Below, piece after piece: positions 9,511-18,787 of a DNA stretch of 64,000 nucleotides (position 1 is the first letter of the stretch; each line of letters begins with the position of its first letter). The DNA is taken from NCBI GenBank assembly GCA_016786465.1, contig JAEUWC010000003.1:1-64000 (forward strand), in the 5' to 3' direction. The position numbers were made by a program, and so were the translations under genes. The DNA comes from Bdellovibrionales bacterium (GTDB taxonomy: Bacteria > Bdellovibrionota > UBA1018). The notes under the pieces are model-generated. The model was not told the origin of the DNA. It worked only from the letters and a program-made list of their open reading frames with translations, and ran no database searches.

Positions 9511-10701
9511 ATGAGCACTCTTCTTCTTCGGATTCTCTTTCTAGCGACCCTTCTTTGTCCGGCGGCTTACACGCCTTTGGCGTCAGCGGATGAAAAAGAA
9601 GGGGCTGAAGGGGTCACCGCCCACTACAAAATCCCTCAAGCGGACGGCACTGAAGAAACGCTGACCGTGGATGGCGTGTGGATGCCCGTAGCTTCGAAAG
9701 AAGAACTGGCGTCGATCCTGGAACTGACCAGCACGGCCTATCCGGGAACCGCTGAAGAACCCGTTCTTTTTTACACAGATTCAGATGGCGATCGTCAAGC
9801 GCACCGCAAGGGTCTTTTAGCGCGAGCTTGGGATTGGCTGAAGGGTCAGAAACGCAAAACAGAAGTTTCAGAAATTTCTTCAAAAGATCAGGACAAGCTG
9901 ACCTTTCTTCTGAAGACGAAGAATTTCTTCAAGACGATCTACAAAAAACCTACAAAAACTGAAATGCGCTTGGGCTTGGTTCAAGCGACATATATGGGAA
10001 TCACGTCCGCTTCGATGTTTTTTTCAGCTTCAGGAATTGATCCCATTTCCGCTTTCGCAGCGACGGCGCTTCGGACTGCGCTCAGTGTTTTTCACGGGCC
10101 GTGGGGTGGAACCACCGATCGATTCTTAACCCGCCAGTTTGCAAAGCCACTTGAACGAACGGGCAGGGTGGCTGAAATGATTCGTCGGCAGGCCTACAAC
10201 TGGGTTTGCACCACTGCGATTCGCCTTTTGTCAGGGCCGCTGAACGGTTTGGGTGCCGCTTTCACTTTGCAGGGTCAGCTTGAAATTCTGACTTACTTGG
10301 TGACGGTTGGCTTTGGCGGAGCCTATTTGCATTCATCACGCATGGCGGCTTTCAAAGACGATGTCGACACAAACGCGCGGATGAGTTTTGCGTCGTTTCT
10401 TTTGACGGCGCCGGTGCAGATGGCTGATCTTTCGGGTCTTGGCAAAGGTGTTGTTTTTGATCTGGGATATTACCAGATCAAGGAATCCAGTTTGGTCATC
10501 GTCGGTGTTTACGCGGGGTTAGTGATCGCGCTGCGCACGGCACCCAAACTGATTAAGAAACTTTTGTATTCGCTGGATGGCCCTGTGGCGAAAATCAAAC
10601 GCCTTTTCGCAAAAAAGCGGATCGAACTTCCGGCCAAGTGCGGCGACAGTTTGAAAAAGGAATCTGAACCCGACATTCCAGATTCCGTGGTAAGCTCTTA
10701 G
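9511..10701 (+). CDS. Exported/membrane protein of unknown function
   Basis: This 396-aa protein starts with a signal peptide (LLLRILFLATLLCPAAYTPLASA). A polar region follows, and from about residue 155 several moderately hydrophobic helices appear (MGITSASMFFSA, ISAFAATALRTAL, LVIVGVYAGLVIALR). No known family is recognised. It lies 4 bp upstream of the HD-GYP gene, so the two are probably co-transcribed, and this protein could be tied to that signalling protein. Confidence 0.7.
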   Translation: MSTLLLRILFLATLLCPAAYTPLASADEKEGAEGVTAHYKIPQADGTEETLTVDGVWMPVASKEELASILELTSTAYPGTAEEPVLFYTDSDGDRQAHRKGLLARAWDWLKGQKRKTEVSEISSKDQDKLTFLLKTKNFFKTIYKKPTKTEMRLGLVQATYMGITSASMFFSASGIDPISAFAATALRTALSVFHGPWGGTTDRFLTRQFAKPLERTGRVAEMIRRQAYNWVCTTAIRLLSGPLNGLGAAFTLQGQLEILTYLVTVGFGGAYLHSSRMAAFKDDVDTNARMSFASFLLTAPVQMADLSGLGKGVVFDLGYYQIKESSLVIVGVYAGLVIALRTAPKLIKKLLYSLDGPVAKIKRLFAKKRIELPAKCGDSLKKESEPDIPDSVVSS

Positions 10702-10705
10702 TCCT

Positions 10706-12067
10706 GTGCGAATACTTCTAGTCCACGACAAGAACGACGAATATCGGGACAAAATCACGTTTTCCCTGGAAAGCCAGTTTGGGGCTGAAGTCGATGAAGT
10801 GCGCACGCTTGAACAGGCGAAGCTTTTGGTTTCGGAAAAAGCGGACGCCTTTGACCTTCTGATTTGCGATTATCAAAAAGGCAGTGTCGCTCACTTCGAA
10901 GAATTTCAGCGCTCGACGTCGGGAGTTCCCACGCTTCTTTGCTTTGACAAGCGGCCCGAAAAGGCGCCGCCGATGGAATGGAACATCATCGCCATCATTG
11001 AACGCGACAACATGATCAAGGAAATGATCGGGGCCCTGAAACGACAAATCGAACAGGGCAACTTGGAAGTCAAACTTCAGCGTGGCGACTTCTGTCGGAT
11101 TCGCGCGAAGATTCTTCTTTCGGTCGTCCCCTTGAAGGGCGACATTTACATTCGGTTAAACGAAAAAAAATTCGTGAAGTTGTTTCACCAGGGCGACAAC
11201 TTCGAAATGGGCGACCTTCAAAAGTACACGGTCAAACGCGGCGTCGAATTCTTTTTTATTCGTGTGCAAGACACCCAAGAATTCGTCGAAAAATACAACG
11301 ACGATCTTCAGCGGTATTTGAAAAAGTCTTACAACTTGTCGCTGGAAGAAGCCGTCAAGGTCAACGAATCCATTTACGAAACGGTTCAAGAACTGGGCAA
11401 CACGATGGGGTTTACCAAAGACGTTCAGTCGCTTTGTAAGACCCAGGTCCGGATGACCGTTCGGACGTTGGGAACGAATCCGTCATTGAAAGCGATTTTG
11501 GATAAGTTGGAAACCTTCAAAGGTCAGTACTTGGCCATGCACAGTTCGCTGACAGGTTACTTGGCTTGCGCCATCGCCAGTCAGCTGGAATGGGGATCAG
11601 AAGCCACTTTTTCGAAACTGATGCTGGCTTCATTTCTTCACGATGTGACTTTGGACAACCAAGACCTGGCCCGATGTGAATCTTTGGCACAAGCTGAAGA
11701 ACGCGGTTTCAAGGGTTCGGACTTGGATAAGTATCGGGACCACCCGTTTAAGGGTGGCGAGATCGCCCAGCGTTTTCAAGAAGTCCCACCCGATGTCGAC
11801 GTGATCATCATGCAGCACCATGAAAAGCCCGATGGTACGGGGTTTCCGCGTAATTTGACACATGCCTATATTTCTCCGTTAGCCGCTACTTTTTCGGTCG
11901 CGCACGAATTAGCGGATGCAGCCATTGATGCCGGAAAATCTTTTGATATCGAAGAGTTTCTGAAAAAGGTGCGACCGCGTTACAACAACATCCGCTATCG
12001 CAAGATCCTGAATGCCGTAGAAGCCATCTACGGTCTGAAGCGCACGCTGCCTGAAATCGGAGAATAG
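10706..12067 (+). CDS. Receiver-like plus HD-GYP domain protein
   Basis: This 453-aa protein has a receiver-like domain at residues 1-115 (MRILLVHDKND, with a possible phospho-acceptor D55 in LICDYQ). A middle region follows, then an HD-GYP phosphodiesterase domain from about 215. Metal-binding residues are visible: H312-D313 (FLHDVTL), H346 (DHPFKGG) and H371-H372-E373. The signature loop reads GTGFP at 377-381, so the Tyr of GYP is replaced by Phe. HD-GYP proteins hydrolyse cyclic di-GMP, or only bind it when degenerate. The start is GTG, 4 bp after the preceding gene. A long hairpin follows the stop. Confidence 0.85.
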   Translation: MRILLVHDKNDEYRDKITFSLESQFGAEVDEVRTLEQAKLLVSEKADAFDLLICDYQKGSVAHFEEFQRSTSGVPTLLCFDKRPEKAPPMEWNIIAIIERDNMIKEMIGALKRQIEQGNLEVKLQRGDFCRIRAKILLSVVPLKGDIYIRLNEKKFVKLFHQGDNFEMGDLQKYTVKRGVEFFFIRVQDTQEFVEKYNDDLQRYLKKSYNLSLEEAVKVNESIYETVQELGNTMGFTKDVQSLCKTQVRMTVRTLGTNPSLKAILDKLETFKGQYLAMHSSLTGYLACAIASQLEWGSEATFSKLMLASFLHDVTLDNQDLARCESLAQAEERGFKGSDLDKYRDHPFKGGEIAQRFQEVPPDVDVIIMQHHEKPDGTGFPRNLTHAYISPLAATFSVAHELADAAIDAGKSFDIEEFLKKVRPRYNNIRYRKILNAVEAIYGLKRTLPEIGE

Positions 12068-12073
12068 ATTCCA

Positions 12074-12130
12074 GGCTACTTTTTGGATACGGCGCGTAAG
12101 CTTAGGTGCGCTGTATCTAAAAAAGTAGCC
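12074..12130. other. Long imperfect hairpin after the HD-GYP gene
   Basis: The two arms (12074-12098 and 12106-12130) are complementary over roughly 25 bp with a few mismatches: GGCTACTTTTT..GATAC.GCGC pairs with GCGC.GTATC..AAAAAGTAGCC. It may be a transcription terminator or RNA-stabilising stem between the HD-GYP and M1 peptidase genes. It has no terminal T-run outside the stem, so it is not a standard intrinsic terminator. CAGGCACCTT directly follows it and resembles the element at 50277. Confidence 0.6.
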
Positions 12131-12174
12131 AGGCACCTTGCGAAAGACCAGGGCCCCAGGCAACTTGGCCGAAT

Positions 12175-14901
12175 ATGAAAAATTTCATTTTCTGCGTGGC
12201 CGTTAGCGCGAGCCTTTTGGTTTCTTGTCAAAAAACAAATTCGTCATCGCCGGCAACTTATGTCGATGGGGTCCTGACTCAGAAGCAGGCCGCGCAGCGC
12301 GCCGCCAGGGTTTCCGATGTTCGCTACCAAGTGGTCTTGAATCTGCTTCAAGACGCGACAGGAAAGACGCCTAACTTTTCAGGCGAAGTCTTGGCCCAGT
12401 TCAATCTTTCAGCGGCCCACCACCAGGAAGATTTGATTTTGGATCTGGCGCGCGAAATGAAAATTTCGGGACTTGAAATCAATGGGCGCGCACTTTCGGA
12501 AGAACAATTGAAAAAAGTTCAAGCCCAGGCTTCGGCTGAAGGACATCTACTTTTGACTGGGACGATGCTGGCTGCGGGGGCAAACAGCGTGAAGGTGGTT
12601 TATTCGGCGCCTTACAGCGATTCAGGTTCGGGCTTGTACCGTTTCAAGGATCCGGAAGACGGAAAATTTTATCTGTACACGAATCTGGAACCTTACGACG
12701 CAAATCGCGTCTTCCCTTGCTTTGATCAACCTGATTTGAAAGCTGTGTTCAACACCCAGGTTCGGGTTCCATCGGAATGGACCGTCGTTTCAAATACGCG
12801 TGAAAAGACAGTCACCCAGGAAAAAGACGGGATCAGTCAATGGACCTTTAACGAATCGGCAAAGTTTTCAACCTACCTTTTTCAGGTATCGGCGGGACAT
12901 TACAAAGTTTGGGAATCAGTTTCGGTAGACGGTTCCAATCGCGTTCCACTGCGGTTGTTTGCGCGTCAGTCTTTGGCCAAATACGTGCAGCCCGAAGTTT
13001 GGTTTACGGTCACAAAACAAGGCCTTTCCTTCTTTTCAAAGTACTTTGATTTTCCGTACCCTTTCAAAAAATACGACCAAATCATCGTCCCCGATTTTAG
13101 TTCCGGAGCGATGGAGAACGTCGCTGCGGTCACCTTTTCGGAACGCTACGTTCATCGCGGCGGGATGACACGGAATCAGAAGGAAGACCTTTACGAAGTC
13201 GTCCTTCATGAAATGGCCCACATGTGGTTTGGCGATCTGGTCACCATGGTTTGGTGGAACGACCTTTGGCTAAACGAAAGCTTCGCTAGTTTCATGGCCA
13301 GCACGGCCACGGCAGCAGCGACCGAATTCAAGGACGGCTGGAAGACCTTCGCGCTTTCCGACAAGCCTTGGGCTTATTGGTCGGATCAGTTGGTGACGAC
13401 CCATCCGATTGAAACAGAAGTGGCATCGACCGCCGTTGCTTCTTCGAACTTTGATGGAATCACTTACGGAAAAGGCGCATCCGTCATCAAGGCTTTGAAT
13501 TACTACTTAACGCCTGAAAAATTTAAGGAAGGTGTTCAGGCCTATTTCAAAAAGCACCAGTACAAGAACGCGACCTTGAAGGATTTCATCGCCGCCTTGG
13601 CTGAAGCTTCAAAAACCAACTTGGATCAATGGACCCACGACTGGCTTCAGACTTCAGGCGTCGCTGTGATCGAAGACCAGCTGACGTGTAAAGATGGAAA
13701 GATTGAAAAACTTTCCTTGAAGCAGATTCCTTCAAAGGAATACCCAAAAGTTCGCGAATACCGTTTCTTGGTTGGCCTGTTTTATAAAGATGCAAAGGGC
13801 ATGATTCAGGTTCAAAAGAAGTTCCCCGTGAAAATGACGGCGGAACACAGTTTAACCGAAGCGGTGGGACTGAAATGCCCGGATCTGGTTTTTGCGAATC
13901 TGGAAGATCACGCGTACGCACGGCTCAAGTTTGATCCAATCAGTGTCGCAACCATCGAATCGGGGCTGGGCAAGTTTGAAGACCCGATGGTTCGGGGGAT
14001 GGTCGCGGCTGCCATGCAAGATCTGTTGAAAGACGGCGACTGGGCAACCCAAGCTTATGCCGGCATGGCCATTCGCGCGCTGAGCACAGAAAGCGATCTG
14101 CGCGTGGCCGAACAGCTGGGTGGTTCTTTGGTCGGGCGGCGCCCAGGCGATTCAGGTCATTTGGTTTACCTTGCGCCAGAAGAACGTAAACCCGTGATTC
14201 AGCAGCTTCACGATGTGTACTTAAAGCGTCTTCCTATGGCAAAGCCCGGTTCAGACGATCAAAAGGCTTGGATGGATGGACTGATTGTGACCAGCTTTGA
14301 AAAAGCGCAGCAAGAACGCTTGATTCAATGGCTTTCGGGTTCGGATCAAAAGCTGAAAGAATCCATGGACCAGGAACGCCGTTGGCGAATTCTGACCCAG
14401 CTAAAGCGGGTCGGAAATCCTGAAGCAGATTCCCGGATTCAAGAAGAAGCCAAGAAGGACGGGTCAAGCCGCGGCGAACTGAGCCGATTGGCCGCTGAAT
14501 CGATCGGCGCTGGCCTAGAAAACAAAAAGAAATGGATCCGCGAAATCGGCAAGGGTTCAAAAATGAATCTTGCAAAGACCCGGGCGATTTCCGGGGCCTT
14601 GTTCCCGCTAGAACAGGAAAACGATCAGGTCGCAATGAGCGAAGAACTGATCAAAACGATCGCGGATGTGGTGTCGGAAAAAAGCGAAGACTTCGGTCGT
14701 GCAGTCGCCCAATCGATTCTGCCCGCGAACTGCAATCCCGAATCGGCCAAGCGCATGGACAAAATGATTCAGGGAAAGGAATTGGGAAATTTGCCACCTG
14801 TCGTGGACAAGGCTGTCCGAGTTTCGATTCAAGCCCTGAAGCGTTGCTTGGTCGCCCGCGAAGTTTCAGGACGGTACAAAGCGCAATCGGGCAATCTGTA
14901 A
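12175..14901 (+). CDS. M1-family zinc aminopeptidase, lipoprotein
   Basis: This 908-aa protein begins with a lipoprotein signal (SASLLVSCQ, Cys19). It then has the M1 (aminopeptidase N) architecture: an N-terminal beta domain, the substrate-binding GAMEN motif at residues 311-315, and the zinc site HEMAH at 345-349 with the third ligand Glu in NES about 18 residues on. A helical C-terminal part of about 400 residues completes it. It should remove N-terminal residues from peptides. The lipid anchor places it in the envelope, unlike cytoplasmic PepN, which would fit digestion of external or periplasmic peptides. It converges with the next gene with no gap between stops. Confidence 0.92.
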   Translation: MKNFIFCVAVSASLLVSCQKTNSSSPATYVDGVLTQKQAAQRAARVSDVRYQVVLNLLQDATGKTPNFSGEVLAQFNLSAAHHQEDLILDLAREMKISGLEINGRALSEEQLKKVQAQASAEGHLLLTGTMLAAGANSVKVVYSAPYSDSGSGLYRFKDPEDGKFYLYTNLEPYDANRVFPCFDQPDLKAVFNTQVRVPSEWTVVSNTREKTVTQEKDGISQWTFNESAKFSTYLFQVSAGHYKVWESVSVDGSNRVPLRLFARQSLAKYVQPEVWFTVTKQGLSFFSKYFDFPYPFKKYDQIIVPDFSSGAMENVAAVTFSERYVHRGGMTRNQKEDLYEVVLHEMAHMWFGDLVTMVWWNDLWLNESFASFMASTATAAATEFKDGWKTFALSDKPWAYWSDQLVTTHPIETEVASTAVASSNFDGITYGKGASVIKALNYYLTPEKFKEGVQAYFKKHQYKNATLKDFIAALAEASKTNLDQWTHDWLQTSGVAVIEDQLTCKDGKIEKLSLKQIPSKEYPKVREYRFLVGLFYKDAKGMIQVQKKFPVKMTAEHSLTEAVGLKCPDLVFANLEDHAYARLKFDPISVATIESGLGKFEDPMVRGMVAAAMQDLLKDGDWATQAYAGMAIRALSTESDLRVAEQLGGSLVGRRPGDSGHLVYLAPEERKPVIQQLHDVYLKRLPMAKPGSDDQKAWMDGLIVTSFEKAQQERLIQWLSGSDQKLKESMDQERRWRILTQLKRVGNPEADSRIQEEAKKDGSSRGELSRLAAESIGAGLENKKKWIREIGKGSKMNLAKTRAISGALFPLEQENDQVAMSEELIKTIADVVSEKSEDFGRAVAQSILPANCNPESAKRMDKMIQGKELGNLPPVVDKAVRVSIQALKRCLVAREVSGRYKAQSGNL

Positions 14902-16002
14902 TCAGCCCGAACCGATTTGTTCCGGGGTCAGCGGCATTGCTGGTGATTCAGGGGTTTCGACACAAAAACGCTTCGTACGTTCGTCTTTGCAAAATTCGAT
15001 GGTCGAAGTCAGAAATTGGGCAATTTCGGAATCGTCCCCAGGCATGATGTCCACTTCAACAAGTTCGGACCCGCCGAAGGTCGCTTTTCCTTCTTTGGTA
15101 ATGGTCAGGAAATCCTCGTTGTGGCTGGGGCTGCGATTTGGGTCCTTGATCGAGACTTGGTAGGATCCGTCTTCGGCCTTGTCTGAAACGGCGTGAACCG
15201 GAAGGATGTGAATCCACTTTCTGCGCGCGCTGCTCAGTGACTTGGACAAGTAGATGATCGGGTTGTAGTGCCGCGCAACTCTTTGCTTCAAGTCATCATG
15301 AAGGTCTTTGGCTTCCTTGGCTGAAAACGAACCACGGATGCTGGTCAAAACGGTCAAGATCCCAGGCAAGGTCGCGTTTTCGCTGGCCCAGGTTTTCACA
15401 ACGGCTTCTCGAAGCACGCGTCCCATCACCGGGTGTTGCGACATTTCCATCAAGTTGTTGAATCCGGGAACAACCACGGGTTTTCCTTCCCGGGTTTTCT
15501 GAATCAGATCTTCGTAAAAGCGAAAAAGCTTCTTGGGTTCAGTCGGAACTTTCTGCGCCAGGGTGTTTTCGGGGTCGTAATAAACCAACATATTCAGGCG
15601 ACGGTCCAAGTTCGTCATGCCCTGACAAACACCCAGGGTCAGATCGCAGATCGGGCTAAAGCTGGAATCACTGTTCGTAAAATTGAATGAATGTTCGGCG
15701 CTGGGTTTAATGGTGCGGCTTCGAAGAAGTTTGAAGATTTCGAAGACTTCCGGGTTATCTGTCAAAGAACCATAATTAGAATCCGAAAGCAGGGAACCTG
15801 CGCAACGAATCGCTGCCCAAGGCCGGTTAAGCAGGTACTTTGCAAAGCCAATGGCCAGAAGAACCTTTTGACTGGAAGCCAGGGGCTTTCTGGCTTTCAG
15901 AAATTTTTCGATTTCTTCGTTACCCTGTGCTTGGGGGACCCACAAAGATGTTCCAAACAGGAACAAAAATCCCAAGGTCGCACGTGTCCGATTCATAGTC
16001 AT
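14902..16002 (-). CDS. Exported protein with papain-like cysteine peptidase motifs
   Basis: This 366-aa protein has a signal peptide (residues 1-27, FLFLFGTSLWVPQAQG). I do not recognise the family with certainty. Three motifs are in the order and style of papain-fold or C39-like peptidases: GVCQGM with C126, ILPVHAV with H270, and IKDPN with D287/N289 in a beta-strand context. This suggests a secreted cysteine peptidase or transglutaminase-like enzyme. It is the last gene of a minus-strand set of three exported proteins (14902-18738). The start ATG at 16002 has a second ATG two codons later. Confidence 0.65.
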   Translation of the reverse strand: MTMNRTRATLGFLFLFGTSLWVPQAQGNEEIEKFLKARKPLASSQKVLLAIGFAKYLLNRPWAAIRCAGSLLSDSNYGSLTDNPEVFEIFKLLRSRTIKPSAEHSFNFTNSDSSFSPICDLTLGVCQGMTNLDRRLNMLVYYDPENTLAQKVPTEPKKLFRFYEDLIQKTREGKPVVVPGFNNLMEMSQHPVMGRVLREAVVKTWASENATLPGILTVLTSIRGSFSAKEAKDLHDDLKQRVARHYNPIIYLSKSLSSARRKWIHILPVHAVSDKAEDGSYQVSIKDPNRSPSHNEDFLTITKEGKATFGGSELVEVDIMPGDDSEIAQFLTSTIEFCKDERTKRFCVETPESPAMPLTPEQIGSG

Positions 16003-16070
16003 TTCCCCGCTAGAATCTTATCGGCGATTCTTGGCCTGGAATTGACCGGAAATCCGGTTAGAAATACGAA

Positions 16071-17390
16071 CTAGGGCGTCTTCAGCTGGTCGTCCACTAG
16101 GCCTTCGTAAATCGAAGTCGGAGCGAATTTTTTGGCCAGATCGTCGCGATAAAGGAGAACGTAGATGTTGTGAAGAATCAGATAATCTGTTGACGACCCG
16201 CGCGGATTTCCCATCTGCACGGTCCAGTCGTCGCTGTCGCTCGAGTAATGCTTCTTGGCCTGATAATGGCGGTTCGTCGAATTCCAACCGATTGGACCCC
16301 CCTTCAAAGAAGGGTTGTCACCTGGATTCATCAGCGCCAAAAGTTCTTCGATTTTCTGCCGGTCTTTTGGTTTCAGTTTCTTGGAAGCTTTCTGGGGTTC
16401 ATTCAAAAGAACTTCCATGAAAGGGTACACGGTCCGATCCCACATTCGGGAATAGCGTTTTGCAACGCGAACCGATCCGCGATTCCAGACTTGGCCGCTT
16501 GCACCCAAGATACTGACCATGGCGCGATTAAAAAAGACAGGAACCAGACCCGCGCGGAAGACCGTGTGCCAGATGATCGCTGAATACCAAGCGGGTTTCA
16601 CATCAGCGATCTGATCGCCCAATACGTTTCTGGCCGTTTTCACAAAACCCTTAGAAAAAACGCCCGGCTTTGGCCCGCGTTTGACCTGCTTGCCGGTCAC
16701 GGGATTCATGATCGTCCAGTTGTTTTGGCTGATGTGGCGAATGATCCGTTCCGCCATCTGATTTGTGATGTCCTGAATCTTTTCGCCACCGACTTGGGCG
16801 TCTGGCGCCACAAAGTCATGAATAAAGTGAAAGGCCATGAAAAGGCTGACGCACTGATCTTGGCTCATTTCAAAATAGTTTTCGTTGGGATCGATCCAAT
16901 CCGACCAAATCGAAGTCACGCCAGGGAAGTTGTATTGAAATCCGTGATCCACATCGTCGCGGATGAAAAATCCATTTAAAGAAGGGGTGCCCGGCAGTCC
17001 AGTCTTTGGATCTTTGAAACGGGTTTCGGTGATTCGATCGACGCGCTCAAGCGCCTTCAATGCGTAGTAAAGTTCCTGGACGTTTCGGTCCGTGTTCTGG
17101 CCCGATTTGCGCAAAAGGGCGTTTTCGGTTGCTAGGACCGCCATGTACCAAGCGGTCATGATCGGAGTGTCCATCCAAACGACTGTGTCGTCCGTTCGCA
17201 CGCCCATCATCAAACTTTTGCCCGGGCTAGTTCCGATTCGGATGAAATCCCGGACCAGACGTTCGCGAATTGACCAATAGGTTTCCAAAAAGGGATGGTT
17301 ACTGTGGTCCACGCGCTTTCCGGCATGGGCAGGAAGACCCGATGTAAGGGTTTGAATCAGAATCAACGCTAAGGCCCATGGGCGAATCAT
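16071..17390 (-). CDS. Exported protein of unknown function, helical
   Basis: This 439-aa protein has a signal peptide ending near LPAHA. It is rich in aromatic residues and alternating helices. The segments SLNGFFIRDDVDHGFQ and MSQDQCVSLFMAFHFIHDF recall six-hairpin (alpha/alpha toroid) enzymes, where an SxDQ motif lines the cavity. This is only a fold-level guess and no catalytic pair can be named. It lies between the papain-like and amidoligase-like exported genes on the same strand, with a short AT-rich promoter region carrying a dyad upstream. Confidence 0.65.
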   Translation of the reverse strand: MIRPWALALILIQTLTSGLPAHAGKRVDHSNHPFLETYWSIRERLVRDFIRIGTSPGKSLMMGVRTDDTVVWMDTPIMTAWYMAVLATENALLRKSGQNTDRNVQELYYALKALERVDRITETRFKDPKTGLPGTPSLNGFFIRDDVDHGFQYNFPGVTSIWSDWIDPNENYFEMSQDQCVSLFMAFHFIHDFVAPDAQVGGEKIQDITNQMAERIIRHISQNNWTIMNPVTGKQVKRGPKPGVFSKGFVKTARNVLGDQIADVKPAWYSAIIWHTVFRAGLVPVFFNRAMVSILGASGQVWNRGSVRVAKRYSRMWDRTVYPFMEVLLNEPQKASKKLKPKDRQKIEELLALMNPGDNPSLKGGPIGWNSTNRHYQAKKHYSSDSDDWTVQMGNPRGSSTDYLILHNIYVLLYRDDLAKKFAPTSIYEGLVDDQLKTP

Positions 17391-17410
17391 GGGTCGCTTA
17401 TACCAGATAG

Positions 17411-17431
17411 AATTAGTCAGGTAAACTAATT
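17411..17431. promoter_or_regulatory. 7-bp inverted repeat in an AT-rich promoter region
   Basis: AATTAGT and ACTAATT are separated by 7 bp. They lie in the 67-bp AT-rich gap upstream of the gene that starts at 17390 on the minus strand. It is a candidate operator; no regulator is identified. Confidence 0.35.
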
Positions 17432-17457
17432 ACTTAAGTATATGTAATATAAGGATT

Positions 17458-18738
17458 TTAGTACTTTCCGTAAAGATCGGCGACCCCGGATTCGCGCGCC
17501 CACTGCTGTAGATTCCAGTGGATGACGGTTTGAATGTCTTCCTGCATAGGTTCGATTTCAGAAGCATTCAATTCTCGAATCAGGTCCTGCGAATTCTTTT
17601 CATAAGTGATCCGTGCGGCCTGAATCTTTTTGATTTGTTCTTCCGTAGGACTGAATAAGCGCAAGTTTTGGTAATCGGGGTAAAGGCCATTTTCAAATTT
17701 CAGATAGGGTAGGCCCGCAAGTGGATCATAACGGCTGGCCAAGTCCAAGTTTCCCCAGGTCGCGGGACCTTGGGTTTCTGTTGGGATCAGAACCATCCGC
17801 GCTTTTTCAGAATCCGTAACTAGAAGTTTAGCCCAAGCGCGAGTTTTTTGGGTTTGGGCAATTTGAAGGATGCGCTTTTCCAGGGTGTTCAAATTTCTTG
17901 TGCTATCGCGCAGTTCGCATCCCCACTTTTTTCGGTCCGATGTCGAGGCGACGCCATAAATTCTTTGGCGGATTCCTGCGCTGAGAAGCTTTTCTTCGGA
18001 CCAGTAGGTATTGCCCCAAGAATCTTTCATGATCCGGGTCATGTTGTTCGGAAAAAGGCCTTCGGTCATTCCGGCGATGACTAAGTGGTCGTTCAGAATT
18101 TTGAACCAATGAAAAAGAAGTTTTTTTGAATCTTGTTCGCCTACTTCGAAGCCGATGTGAGCATGGAACGAATGGGTTTCGCCAAGATAGGCGGCAATTT
18201 CGCGGACTTCCTGGATCAGTCTTTTGGGTTCAAATTCGAAGTTTGCGTGTTTCACTTCCAAGACGGATGAATTTTCATAAGTCAGCTGGCCTAAGTAATC
18301 GGGTAACAAAGATGTGGAAGTCCGGTTTTCCGGAGCAAACCGTGTTTCATCGTGAACCAAAGCGGCCTTGCGTTCTTCGTCCGGCATTTCAAGCCATTGC
18401 TTTTCTGGAATTCGAAGGGGACGGTACAAAGCAGCGATCAGGTTCGAGTGCGTTTCTTTTTCGAAAGAAAATGTCAGAAAAGAACCCGGCAGGCCGTCTA
18501 TGGGGATCGCTTTTTTTGCGCCCGGGTGGTGGGCCAAAAGTCTTTCGATCAGTTCAATTTTTTCTTCATCCGGCGAAAGATCATTTTCGAGAATTGAGCT
18601 GTAAGTGCGAATGGCGTCTTGGTGGTGCGACAGCAGCTGACTTGAGCAAGACGAAGGCGCAGCGGGACCGGCCGACGAATGCGCCGAAAACACCGTCAAA
18701 ACCATGGCGAATGGGATGAAAGTGATGAACCGATTCAC
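17458..18738 (-). CDS. Exported protein with amidoligase (GS-fold) motifs
   Basis: This 426-aa protein has a signal peptide (residues 1-23, FIPFAMVLTVFSAHSSAG). Four motifs follow the order seen in carboxylate-amine ligases of the glutamine-synthetase fold (GCS2/amidoligase types): FEKET at 92-96, VLEVKH at 159-164, FHAHIGFE at 191-198 (the HxH pair) and CELRD at 274-278. Those enzymes form amide bonds using ATP, which makes an exported member surprising. The match is my reading of motifs, not a database hit. It could also be a divergent domain with another chemistry. Confidence 0.6.
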   Translation of the reverse strand: MNRFITFIPFAMVLTVFSAHSSAGPAAPSSCSSQLLSHHQDAIRTYSSILENDLSPDEEKIELIERLLAHHPGAKKAIPIDGLPGSFLTFSFEKETHSNLIAALYRPLRIPEKQWLEMPDEERKAALVHDETRFAPENRTSTSLLPDYLGQLTYENSSVLEVKHANFEFEPKRLIQEVREIAAYLGETHSFHAHIGFEVGEQDSKKLLFHWFKILNDHLVIAGMTEGLFPNNMTRIMKDSWGNTYWSEEKLLSAGIRQRIYGVASTSDRKKWGCELRDSTRNLNTLEKRILQIAQTQKTRAWAKLLVTDSEKARMVLIPTETQGPATWGNLDLASRYDPLAGLPYLKFENGLYPDYQNLRLFSPTEEQIKKIQAARITYEKNSQDLIRELNASEIEPMQEDIQTVIHWNLQQWARESGVADLYGKY

Positions 18739-18787
18739 CTGGTTCTCATCGGGTTTCGGCGCACTTGCCTGGACCCGTTTTTAGATC

